Origin: Rhodococcus sovatensis
Lineage (GTDB): Bacteria; Actinomycetota; Actinomycetes; Mycobacteriales; Mycobacteriaceae
Length of the DNA: 64,000 nt
Assembly: GCF_037327425.1 (NCBI RefSeq)
Contig: NZ_CP147846.1
Span: 4,960,001-5,024,000 of the forward strand
Reading direction: 5' to 3'
The first letter of the stretch is position 1; every line of letters starts with the position of its first letter. The notes beneath the pieces are model-generated. The model had not been told where the DNA came from. It saw only the letters and a program-made list of their open reading frames with translations, and made no database searches. This document shows, piece after piece, positions 17,885-25,766 of this stretch. The position numbers and the translations under genes are program-made.

Positions 17885-19654
17885 ATGAGAGCAGGCGCAT
17901 GGATCGTCACGGCATCGCGAGTCGTCACCGTCCTCGGTGTCGTCGTCATCCTCGGGATGTTGCCCTGGTTGTCCGATCGTGATCCCGCACTGAGCATTCT
18001 GCGGGCGCGGTCGGCCGAGCAGGAAGCGACCGAGGAGGCTCTGGACGCGATCCGCAGGGATCTCGGCCTCGACGTCGGTCCACTGCGTATGTTCTGGGGC
18101 TGGTTCACGGGCGTCATACAGGGTGACCCCGGCACGTCATGGAATACCGGCAGGCCTGTTCTCCCCGGTGCCGTCGACGCGCTCGGCGTCTCGCTGACAC
18201 TGATGTCGTGCGCCATGATTGTCGCGTTGGTCGTCGCCTCGCTCATCGTTCTGCCGACGCTGCGCGCCGGACTCCGCGGCAACCCCCGTCGAACCGGTGG
18301 CGCCGCCGCTGCGGCGATGACTTCGATGCCCGAATTCCTCTTGGCCTCAGTGCTTGTCATCGTCGGCGCGGTGTGGCTGTCGTTCCCGGCTTACGGCTGG
18401 AACGGACCCGAGTACGTGGTGCTGCCCGCGCTCGCGCTCGGTCTGCCGGCCGGTGGACTGATCGGACGACTTCTCGCCGATGCAGTCGCCGTCACCTTCA
18501 CCGAGGGGTGGGTGACGACGTGGACAGTGGCTGGGTTCACCAGGCGGAGGATCACCGGAGCAGTCCTGCGGCGCGCACTGCCTGGCCTTGCCTCGCAGAT
18601 CGGTCTCGTGATGGTTGCTATGACCGGCGGCGCGGTTGCCGTCGAAAAGGTCTTCGCTATACCGGGATTGGGTAGAACGACGCTCGGCGACGCACAGTCG
18701 CAAGACCTGCCGGCTCTGCAGATCGACGTACTGTTGCTGCTGGCGGTCAGCGCGGTCCTGGGTATCAGCGCCGAACTGATCAGAAGGGCGATGCTCGGCA
18801 GCGCCCTCCGCGGCGGATCTATGCCGATCCCGTCGGGGGTGTTCGCGCCGTCACCTCGCCGCTGGATCGCCCCGATCGTGGCAGCCTCGGTGCTGGTCGT
18901 CATGGTCGTCGCGGGACTCCCCCGCGACGCGTACTACTCGACGCGAGAGAAGTTCGCGCCACCGTCAGCTGAATTTCCCTTCGGCACGGACGCTTCGGGC
19001 CGCGATTTGCTCGCGCGCGTGTCCGAGGGCGCGATCTCGACGGTCAGCCTCTCGCTGGCTGTCACCGCCGGCTGCTTCGTCATCGGTGTGCTGTTCGGAT
19101 TGATCCCCAGGGTCTCCCGCGGACTCGTCGAAGTCACCAACGCCGCCCCGCCGGTGGTGGCGGGCATTCTGATCGCAGCGATTTGGGGTCCGAGTGCCGG
19201 GGGCGCCGCCGTGGCCGTGTTGATCGTGACGTGGGCTCCGCTCGCCGCTCATACTGCCGCGTTGGTGGAGGAGGCTCGGTCGCGTCCGTATATCGCGATC
19301 CTTCCGACACTGGGCGCCAGTGAGGCAAGAATCCTCTTCGGATCCATTGTTCCTAGCGTCCTACCTGTGATCATGCGGCACGCGATGTTGCGTCTACCCG
19401 GCGTGGCACTGGCTCTGGCTGCGCTCGGATTTCTCGGGCTCGGACCGCGGCCGCCCACCCCCGACTGGGGTCTGATCCTCTCCGAGGGTGTCGCAGGCGT
19501 CGAGCGAGCGCCGTGGGTCGTGCTCGCACCGCTTGCGTCGCTCATCGCTCTTGCCGTGCTGGCCGTATCTCTCGCCAGCGCCACGTCCGGGCGCACCCGC
19601 CGGACCGTGGACGACACAGCGGTTCCTGTAGCGTCGGCGACGGCGTCGAACTGA
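17885..19654 (+). CDS. Fused DppB-DppC-type permease
   Basis: Single 589-residue membrane protein in place of the usual two Opp/Nik permeases. The first half (about 1-310) is DppB/NikB-like, with the EAA-type loop AVEKVFAIPGLGRTTLGDAQ. The second half (about 330-570) is DppC/NikC-like: FPFGTDASGRDLLARVSEGA, the EAA loop SRPYIAILPTLGASEARILF, and ALGFLGLGPRPPTPDWGLIL near the end. The continuous frame shows no internal ribosome site or stop, so this is a genuine fusion rather than two genes. It starts 4 nt after the lipoprotein gene. Confidence 0.88.
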   Translation: MRAGAWIVTASRVVTVLGVVVILGMLPWLSDRDPALSILRARSAEQEATEEALDAIRRDLGLDVGPLRMFWGWFTGVIQGDPGTSWNTGRPVLPGAVDALGVSLTLMSCAMIVALVVASLIVLPTLRAGLRGNPRRTGGAAAAAMTSMPEFLLASVLVIVGAVWLSFPAYGWNGPEYVVLPALALGLPAGGLIGRLLADAVAVTFTEGWVTTWTVAGFTRRRITGAVLRRALPGLASQIGLVMVAMTGGAVAVEKVFAIPGLGRTTLGDAQSQDLPALQIDVLLLLAVSAVLGISAELIRRAMLGSALRGGSMPIPSGVFAPSPRRWIAPIVAASVLVVMVVAGLPRDAYYSTREKFAPPSAEFPFGTDASGRDLLARVSEGAISTVSLSLAVTAGCFVIGVLFGLIPRVSRGLVEVTNAAPPVVAGILIAAIWGPSAGGAAVAVLIVTWAPLAAHTAALVEEARSRPYIAILPTLGASEARILFGSIVPSVLPVIMRHAMLRLPGVALALAALGFLGLGPRPPTPDWGLILSEGVAGVERAPWVVLAPLASLIALAVLAVSLASATSGRTRRTVDDTAVPVASATASN

Positions 19655-19688
19655 CGCTCGAACTGTTGGAATGGATTTGGAGAGCAGT

Positions 19689-20969
19689 GTGACCGCGGGT
19701 ACCGAGTCGGACAGAACGCGGTGGCGGTGGTCTTTTCTCGACAACCTGCAGCGCGCGACGCCCACGATCAGGCTGCTGGTCCTGACGCAGCTGACCTTCA
19801 ATGTCGGCTTCTTCATGGTTCTGCCGTACCTGTCGGTGCATCTGACGAGCGATCTCGGACTCGGGGCTGCGCTGGTCGGCGTCGTACTAGGCATCCGGAC
19901 GTTCTCCCAGCAGGGATTGTTCTTCGTCGGCGGGACACTCGCCGACCGCTGGGGCATCAAGCCGGTCGTACTCGTCGGATGCGTGTTGCGCGTGGTCGGC
20001 TTCGTGGGCCTTGCCGTGTTCGACTCCTTGGCAGGCGTGCTGGCCGCGACGGTCCTCGTCGGCTTGGCAGCTGCTCTGTTCTCCCCGGCGGTCGAATCTG
20101 CGGTGGCCATCGAGGCAGGCAAGAGCGAACGTGCGGGCGGACCTCGCCGGGTCGAGACGTTCGCGTTGCTCTCGGTCTGCAGTCAGATCGGTTCCTTCAC
20201 GGGCCCACTCGTCGGATCGCTGTTGCTACTGGCCGACTTTCGGATCGCCTGCCTGGTTGCGGCCGGAATCTTCGTCGTGGTCATTGCCGCCCACGTGCGG
20301 TGGCTACCGAACGAACCCGGCGAGCACCGCGACGAACCTTGGCTGTCAGGGTGGTCCGATGTCATACGCAACCGAGTGTTCGTGCTGTTCGCGATTGCGA
20401 TGAGCGCACAACTGGTCGCCTACAACCAGCTGTACCTCCTGCTTCCGCTCGAGGTCGAACGTGCGTGGGGGTCGCAGACGGTCCTCGGCTGGTTCTTCGC
20501 CGTCTCCGCGGTGTTCGTCGTGACGACGCAGCTTCCGATCACCAGACTCGTCGGGAACCTCTCGCCCCGAGTGGTTCTCCCCATTGGATTCGCGGTCATG
20601 GCGCTCTCGTTCGTCGTGGTTGCTGTGGCATCGCCGCTGCAACTGAACGGTCTTGTCGGCCTTGCGCCCGCGGCTGTGTTCGTTCTACTACTTGCCCTCG
20701 GCCAGATGATTGCCATGCCGCAAGCACGCGACCTGGTTCCCCGGTTGGCCGCCGAACAACGACTGGGCTCGTACTACGGATTCATGGCCTCCCTCGGCGG
20801 AATCGGCGTCCTCGTCGGATCGGTCGTCCTGGGTGCAGTCATCGATGCTGCACCCGACACAGGCTGGGGCTCCGCGACCCCTTGGCTGGTGGCATCGGCC
20901 TTCCCCGTCGCCAGTGTGATCGGGCTACGTGTCGTGCTGGCCAAGACGCCGTCGTGCGGGACGAATTGA
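19689..20969 (+). CDS. MFS exporter at the end of the importer operon
   Basis: Major facilitator protein of about 426 residues with 12 helices. The loop after helix 2 reads GGTLADRWGIKPV and exporter-type features follow in the N-terminal half. I prefer GTG 19689 behind GGAGAG to the ATG 19671, which lacks a ribosome site. It lies 34 nt after the permease gene and is probably co-transcribed. An MFS exporter beside an Opp/Nik-type importer is the arrangement seen in metallophore systems (for example staphylopine, cntE with cntABCDF), but no metallophore biosynthesis gene is present here. It could equally be an unrelated drug exporter. Confidence 0.82.
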   Translation: MTAGTESDRTRWRWSFLDNLQRATPTIRLLVLTQLTFNVGFFMVLPYLSVHLTSDLGLGAALVGVVLGIRTFSQQGLFFVGGTLADRWGIKPVVLVGCVLRVVGFVGLAVFDSLAGVLAATVLVGLAAALFSPAVESAVAIEAGKSERAGGPRRVETFALLSVCSQIGSFTGPLVGSLLLLADFRIACLVAAGIFVVVIAAHVRWLPNEPGEHRDEPWLSGWSDVIRNRVFVLFAIAMSAQLVAYNQLYLLLPLEVERAWGSQTVLGWFFAVSAVFVVTTQLPITRLVGNLSPRVVLPIGFAVMALSFVVVAVASPLQLNGLVGLAPAAVFVLLLALGQMIAMPQARDLVPRLAAEQRLGSYYGFMASLGGIGVLVGSVVLGAVIDAAPDTGWGSATPWLVASAFPVASVIGLRVVLAKTPSCGTN

Positions 20970-20990
20970 AGACGTTGCGGCTTTGCGGGG

Positions 20991-21215
20991 CTAGTGATTC
21001 GGTGCGCGTTCGCCTTCGAATGCCGAATTGAATCGTGGTTCCAGCCGGTATTCTTCGTGCCTGCGATGCAAGACGGCGGCCACCTGGCCTGGTGCATCGT
21101 CTCCGACGAGGAGGCGAAGTCGATCTCTACCCGACGGTGCGTCGATGTGGTCGAGGAGGATCTGCGCGACATCGGTGGGGCTGGTTCCGCCCCCGGTAGC
21201 GCCGGGTTCGCTGAG
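20991..21215 (-). pseudogene. Remnant of a short-chain dehydrogenase (C-terminal piece)
   Basis: The minus frame ending at 20991 encodes about 70 residues (TSPTDVAQILLDHIDAPSGR ... LVGDDAPGQVAAVLHRRHEEY) that look like the C-terminus of a classical SDR, where a GDDA-type segment precedes the last helix. The Rossmann fold and catalytic Ser-Tyr-Lys are absent: upstream the frame runs into the start of the divergent tetR gene. I read this as a gene truncated by deletion. SDR genes divergent from tetR are common, so the pair was probably once functional together. Confidence 0.6.
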
Positions 21216-21231
21216 CCATGGCACCGATGCT

Positions 21232-21787
21232 GTGCCTAAATTCTGCGGGCGAGGCCGGTCGTCCACAGTCGTCCGCGTTCACGACGCGGTACTCGAACTC
21301 GCTGCCTCTGGGGACTCGTTGACGATGGAAGGAATTGCTGTCCAGGAGGGCGTGAGTAAAGCAAACCCTCTACCGGTCGTGGCCCTCGGTTCCAGCGATG
21401 ATCTTCGATGCCTTGTTCGCCCGCGCTGCCGACGTGGCTGAAACACTGCCGAGCACAGGAGATTTGCAGCGCGACCTCGAAACGCTACTGGAGGAGGCCG
21501 TCGTCGAGATCTCGACGCAGCCTCGCGAATCACTACTCCGCAGCCTCGCGGCCAGGATTCAAACAGACGAGAGCACGGCCTCGGAGTTCCACGATCGGCT
21601 GCTGCGTCCCCAGCTCGACGTTGTCCATACGCTGCTGCGATCCGGTGGAGCTCGACGTGTCGAAAGAACAGCTGAGCTACTCCTTGCCCCCGTCTTCTAC
21701 CGCTGGTTCATGCGGTTGGCGCCGATGACGACCCAGGACATCGCCTCGCACGTACGCGAGGTGTTGCGTCTTGCGCACGTGCCGTAA
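21232..21787 (+). pseudogene. TetR-family regulator with frameshift in the HTH
   Basis: Begins near GTG 21232 (frame: GRGRSSTVVRVHDAVLELAA ... EGIAVQEGVSKA) and continues from 21398 in another frame (MIFDALFARAADVAETLPST). Removing one A from the run at 21363-21365 restores the family consensus VSKATLYRSWPSVPAMIFDA across the recognition helix. The C-terminal domain is intact to 21787. So a single inserted A disrupts the DNA-binding domain; this is either real inactivation or a sequence error. Its likely partner, the divergent SDR, is also broken, which favours real decay. Confidence 0.75.
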
Positions 21788-21791
21788 ACCG

Positions 21792-22130
21792 CTAGTCGAG
21801 CGCGCCGACGCTCATTCCGTACGGCAGGAAGCGCACTCGACGTGTTGGGTCGGTGTTGTCCTTGTGGGCACGAAGGGCGTCGAGTTCGGTGGCGAACACC
21901 TGGTCGATGGCTGCGCCGTCGTCGGTGACGGTATAGATGGTCCAGACACCGTCGCCCTTCTCGCCAGTGGTCTCGGGGGCCGGCTTGGCGCGAGGCGTCG
22001 CTGCCTCGCCGAAGAATGCACCCCAGGGTCCGACGGCGCCGGACTGGCCGATGATTTTCCCTACTTCGATCGATTCGCAAAGGAAGCGAGCGTCCTCGGG
22101 GTCGATATTGAACGGTCCGTTGTTTGTCAT
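21792..22130 (-). CDS. Conserved small hypothetical protein
   Basis: 112-residue soluble protein I do not recognise as a named family. Start at ATG 22130 behind GGAGAT gives MTNNGPFNIDPEDARFLCES. It has no signal peptide or membrane segment; the middle is low-complexity (TPRAKPAPETTGEKG), and the end carries a compact region VWTIYTVTDDGAAIDQVFAT followed by basic residues. It lies 35 nt downstream of the AIM24 cluster in the same direction and may be its last gene. Converges with the tetR pseudogene. Confidence 0.6.
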   Translation of the reverse strand: MTNNGPFNIDPEDARFLCESIEVGKIIGQSGAVGPWGAFFGEAATPRAKPAPETTGEKGDGVWTIYTVTDDGAAIDQVFATELDALRAHKDNTDPTRRVRFLPYGMSVGALD

Positions 22131-22165
22131 ATCTCCAGTGTGCGCCTGTGAGCCGCGAGGCCGCA

Positions 22166-22912
22166 TCACTGCTGCTGAAGCCGCGACCCGATGGTGTTGT
22201 GCAGCGCCCGCAGCGAGTTCTGGCCCAAGGACACCGTCTGCGACTCGATGTGCTTGAGCAGGTGACCGTCGTCGAGGACCTTCTCACTGGACTGGATGAG
22301 GACGGTTCCTGCGCCGGTGAAGTCGAACTGACGCTCCTCGCCGCTGTTGGCGCCGAGGAATCCGCGCGCCGCACCGAGGAAGTTCTGCATCCACCCTGCG
22401 TCGAAGTGGTGCGACGGCGACGGGCAGTCCGCCCACCCGACGAGAGCCTCCGGGTCGATCCGCAGGGGTGGCTCGGCGAACATCACCGTGCCGTTCGACG
22501 ACGCCAGGAACTTGCCCGTACCGAGCAACGTCAGGAATCCGGGCACGATGGACTGCTTGAGATCGAGCGTCGGCTCGAATGCGAGCAGATTCGACGCCCG
22601 GATCGTCAGGTTGCCTTCGTCGAGGTCGTAGCTGTTGATGTTGAATCCGCGGTCGCCGAGGATCAGCTTGCCCTGGCCCTGCGCGAGTACCCAGTCGTTC
22701 GAGTACAGCGGCGAGGAGAATCTCGCGGCCACGATCGCGGGCATCGATGTCTGACCCAGGGGCTCGAATCGGACGTTGCCGTAGTAGGCGATCATCGCGC
22801 CCTTGGATGTGAACCACGGCTGGCCTGCGAGTTCGACGCAGAACGCATAGTCGTTTCCGGGAACGTTGTCGTTGACGGGAAGCGTGAACGGGGTGTGGAT
22901 TTCGAGACCCAT
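22166..22912 (-). CDS. AIM24 family protein (third of three)
   Basis: 248-residue member of the AIM24 family (PF01987), beta-rich proteins of unknown biochemical role; the yeast namesake is a mitochondrial inner-membrane organiser. Features: FTSKGAMIAYYGNVRFEP near the N-terminus, GQGKLILGDRGFNINSYDL in the middle and GTVMFAEPPLRIDPEALVGW before the last sheet. Start ATG 22912 has a GGGAG site. It is divergent in sequence from the two upstream copies, lacking their glycine-rich insert, so the three are old duplications. It follows the second copy by 12 nt and is surely in the same operon. Confidence 0.88.
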   Translation of the reverse strand: MGLEIHTPFTLPVNDNVPGNDYAFCVELAGQPWFTSKGAMIAYYGNVRFEPLGQTSMPAIVAARFSSPLYSNDWVLAQGQGKLILGDRGFNINSYDLDEGNLTIRASNLLAFEPTLDLKQSIVPGFLTLLGTGKFLASSNGTVMFAEPPLRIDPEALVGWADCPSPSHHFDAGWMQNFLGAARGFLGANSGEERQFDFTGAGTVLIQSSEKVLDDGHLLKHIESQTVSLGQNSLRALHNTIGSRLQQQ

Positions 22913-22924
22913 GTGTGTGCTCCC

Positions 22925-23602
22925 TCAGAATTTCTGCTCGGAGGCCTGGACCCACACGGTGCCCATACCCGTCATTTTCAGCTGGATCGCCTCGCCGCTG
23001 CCCTTGCCGACGGCGTCACGCCAGCCGACGTTCGCCGAGATGTCCACGGTGATGTTGCCGATGTGGCAGACGTACGCTTGCGGGTCTACCACTACCTGTG
23101 GATGTTCGGGTCCGACCTGCAACGGAGTCGCGCCACCGTGTGACAGCACTGCGACACTCCCCTGACCGGTGAGTTGCGTCGTGAACAAGCCCTGGCCCGT
23201 CATGGCCCCGCGTACGGCTCCCCGAACCCCGCCCTGCGACGTGAGCGCGACGATCGAGCTCTGCAGGTACCCGTCGTGTACGAGCAAGCGGTCGGCTTCG
23301 ACGGTCAGCATCGACGAACCGTCGAGGTGGATCACTTCGACGTACAGCCCCGCGTGTCCGTAGAAGACCTCACCCTGGCCCTCGGCGGCCATCATTGCGA
23401 CATGTTCGCCGGACATCATCCGACCGGCCATTCCGGCGACCCCGCCCATGCTCGGCATGCCACTGGCAGCACCACCCATCGAGTGAGGGATGAAGTGCAC
23501 ATCGCCGGTGTAGTAGAGCATCGCGCCTTTGCGGGCCAGAACGTTCTGTCCCGGTGCGAGAGTCGATTTGACGACCTTGCTGTTGACGAGTTCGAGCGGC
23601 AC
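22925..23602 (-). CDS. AIM24 family protein (second of three)
   Basis: 225-residue AIM24 protein. The start is the GTG at 23602, one base after the upstream stop at 23604, giving MPLELVNSKVVKSTLAPGQN; the longer frame would run through the previous gene. A Gly/Met-rich insert (SMGGAASGMPSMGGVAGMAG) occupies residues ~40-60. Family core: GQGEVFYGHAGLYVEVIHLD, GQGLFTTQLTGQGSVAVLSHG and VDPQAYVCHIGNITVDIS. Translationally coupled to its neighbours. Confidence 0.88.
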   Translation of the reverse strand: MPLELVNSKVVKSTLAPGQNVLARKGAMLYYTGDVHFIPHSMGGAASGMPSMGGVAGMAGRMMSGEHVAMMAAEGQGEVFYGHAGLYVEVIHLDGSSMLTVEADRLLVHDGYLQSSIVALTSQGGVRGAVRGAMTGQGLFTTQLTGQGSVAVLSHGGATPLQVGPEHPQVVVDPQAYVCHIGNITVDISANVGWRDAVGKGSGEAIQLKMTGMGTVWVQASEQKF

Positions 23603-23603
23603 G

Positions 23604-24242
23604 TCAGCGCTCCTCGGGTTGGATGTAGACGACGCCCTGGCCGTCGAAACGGAGCGAGAATGCCTCACCACTGCCACCGCCGATGGCGGAGCGCCACGTG
23701 ACGTCGGTGACGAAGCTCTGGTTCAGTTGGCCGCGGTGCGCGACGAACGAATCGGGGTCGACTACGAGTGGGTACTGCGGATCGACTGCGAGCGCGATCA
23801 GCGGACCACCTGCCGAGAGCAGCGCGACGGTGCCGGATCCGCTGACGACTGTTGTGAAGAGGCCCTGTCCGGAGCTCGCGCCACGAAGCCCCGAGAACTT
23901 GACCTCGGTCTTGAGCTGACCTGTCAGAGCGAGAAGCTGTGATGCTTCCACGTGCATGGAGTCGTTCGCGATCTCGACGATGGTGATGTCCTGGGCGTCG
24001 ACGGCGAAGTAGACGGTCCCTTTCCCAGATACCTCCATGAGCGAAAGGGATTCGCCTGCGACCTTCTGTTTGAGTGCAGCGCGGAATCCGCCGCCGCCGC
24101 CCATCCCTGCGCTCTTGAAGGCGACATCGCCCTCGTACGCGACCATCGATCCGGAAATCGCACGCAGCGAATCGCCCTGCGGTGATCCTTGTTGCAGATT
24201 CGCGACGAGCACACGGTGCCCGTTCATTGTCAGCTGAGCCAC
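23604..24242 (-). CDS. AIM24 family protein (first of three)
   Basis: 212-residue AIM24 protein at the head of the tandem set. GTG 24242 gives MAQLTMNGHRVLVANLQQGS; ATG 24227 in the same frame is the alternative. It contains the Gly-rich stretch SAGMGGGGGFRAAL, the core GKGTVYFAVDAQDITIVEIA, GQGLFTTVVSGSGTVALLSA and VDPDSFVAHRGQLNQSF. Its architecture parallels the second copy closely. Three coupled AIM24 paralogues suggest a hetero-oligomer. No membrane segment is apparent. Confidence 0.88.
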   Translation of the reverse strand: MAQLTMNGHRVLVANLQQGSPQGDSLRAISGSMVAYEGDVAFKSAGMGGGGGFRAALKQKVAGESLSLMEVSGKGTVYFAVDAQDITIVEIANDSMHVEASQLLALTGQLKTEVKFSGLRGASSGQGLFTTVVSGSGTVALLSAGGPLIALAVDPQYPLVVDPDSFVAHRGQLNQSFVTDVTWRSAIGGGSGEAFSLRFDGQGVVYIQPEER

Positions 24243-24317
24243 GCCGGGAACTATGCCACGCGCAGTTCCGCCGTGCCAAGGATGAGCGGATACCCGTACA
24301 CCAGGTCGGCCTCGTAA

Positions 24318-25295
24318 CTACACGAGCGGACGCAACGTCTTGCCCGCGAGTTCGACGACGCCCGGCTCGTGGCCATTGGTGATCAGGTTGATGATGATCC
24401 CGTCGATGCCCTGATCGAGCACCCGCTTCTGCACCTGCTCGGCGACGTCGTCCGGCGTGCCGCAGAAATGCCGGTCCGTCGCGGCTGCCCTGTCGCTGTC
24501 GTCGAGGTTCGACAGGTCGATTCCGTTCGACAACAAGTAGTCGCTCTGGAGCTTCTTCGCCTTGTCACCGTCCTCGTCGATGATGACGAACGCGAGGAAG
24601 CTGGTTTCGAGATCCTTGGGATCGCGATCGACTTCTTCGCACCGTGCTTCGACGGCCTTGACCTTGCGCGGCAGTTCGCTTGCGTTGCAGATGATGTTGA
24701 GGTGATCCGCGAACTGCGCAGCAAGGCCGAAGGTCTTCTTCTCGCCGCCGCCGCCGAGCATGATCGGTAGATCGTCCCGAATGCGAGGTTCGTTGATGGC
24801 GTCCTCGACCTGATACCAGAGGCCGTCGAACGTCGGACGCTGCCCGCGCAGCATCGGCTCGATTATCTGCAGCGCCTCGTCGAGCCGCTCGAAACGATCG
24901 GTGAACGTTCCGAACTCCAACCCGAAGCTGGTGTGCTCGAGCTCGAACCAGCCCGCTCCGATCCCGAGGATCGCGCGACCGCCGCTGACGACGTCCAGCG
25001 TGGTGACGGTCTTGGCGAGAATCGCCGGGTTTCGGTAGGTGTTGCCGGTGACGAGGGCGGAAAGCTGAATCGTGTCGGTGGCGGTGGCCAGACCGGACAG
25101 GGTCGAGTACGCCTCGAGCATCGGGGCGTCGGGCTTGCCGATCCCGGGTAGTTGGTAGAAGTGATCCATGACGAACGCGGTGTCGAATCCCGCGGCCTCC
25201 GCCTCGCGCGCTTGCGCGATGACCTTGGGGAACAGTTCTTTCACGGAACCGTCGTAGCTGAAGTTGGGCATCTGGTAACCGAGACGAATAGTCAC
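24318..25295 (-). CDS. LLM class oxidoreductase, probably F420-dependent
   Basis: Luciferase-like TIM-barrel oxidoreductase of 325 residues. GTG 25295 is chosen as start (MTIRLGYQMPNFSYDG); the frame upstream is non-family sequence overlapping the divergent VOC gene. Motifs: AREAEAAGFDTAFVMDHFYQ, TDTIQLSALVTGNTYRNPAI, KTVTTLDVVSGGRAILGIGA and GWFELEHTSFG, typical of mycobacterial F420-dependent LLM enzymes. Uses F420H2 (or FMN) for hydride transfer; the substrate is unknown. Confidence 0.85.
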   Translation of the reverse strand: MTIRLGYQMPNFSYDGSVKELFPKVIAQAREAEAAGFDTAFVMDHFYQLPGIGKPDAPMLEAYSTLSGLATATDTIQLSALVTGNTYRNPAILAKTVTTLDVVSGGRAILGIGAGWFELEHTSFGLEFGTFTDRFERLDEALQIIEPMLRGQRPTFDGLWYQVEDAINEPRIRDDLPIMLGGGGEKKTFGLAAQFADHLNIICNASELPRKVKAVEARCEEVDRDPKDLETSFLAFVIIDEDGDKAKKLQSDYLLSNGIDLSNLDDSDRAAATDRHFCGTPDDVAEQVQKRVLDQGIDGIIINLITNGHEPGVVELAGKTLRPLV

Positions 25296-25385
25296 CTGAT
25301 CAAAGCTACTCTCGTCGGAGACGTATGCCACCGGGCGAGACTGGTTTCGCTGCAGAACACACCGGGCGGGTGAACAATCAGCGGC

Positions 25386-25766
25386 ATGCCGACTCTCGAA
25401 CTCACTCGCGCACCGTTCTCCGGATTCGCCGTCGACGACATCGACGCGGCCCGAGCGTTCTACGCCGATACGCTCGGGCTGACCGTTCTCGACGGGGAGA
25501 TGGGGCTCCTTCGTCTTCAGTTGAGTGACGCCGTGGAGGTTCTGATTTATCCACGCGAACGTCACCAGCCTGCGCCGTACACGATCCTCAACTTCCCGGT
25601 CGCCGACATCGAGGCAGCGGTCGACGCGTTGGTTGCCAAGGGCGTCGTATTCCAGAGCTACCCGGACATGGGCACCGACGACCGCGGAATCTTCCGGCAC
25701 GGCGGGCCGCTCATCGCATGGTTCACCGATCCGGCGGGAAACGTCCTGTCGGTTCTGGAGGCCTGA
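25386..25766 (+). CDS. VOC (glyoxalase-like) protein
   Basis: 126-residue vicinal-oxygen-chelate protein with the two-betaalphabetabetabeta pattern: FSGFAVDDIDAARAFYADTL in the first half, VADIEAAVDALVAKGVVF and WFTDPAGNVLSVLEA in the second. It ends with the typical DPxGNxL motif that supplies a metal ligand Glu (VLEA). Single-module VOC proteins act as dimers as lyases, dioxygenases or resistance proteins; the substrate is not predictable. Divergent from the LLM gene with a 90-nt gap; convergent, with no gap, with the protease gene. Confidence 0.8.
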   Translation: MPTLELTRAPFSGFAVDDIDAARAFYADTLGLTVLDGEMGLLRLQLSDAVEVLIYPRERHQPAPYTILNFPVADIEAAVDALVAKGVVFQSYPDMGTDDRGIFRHGGPLIAWFTDPAGNVLSVLEA

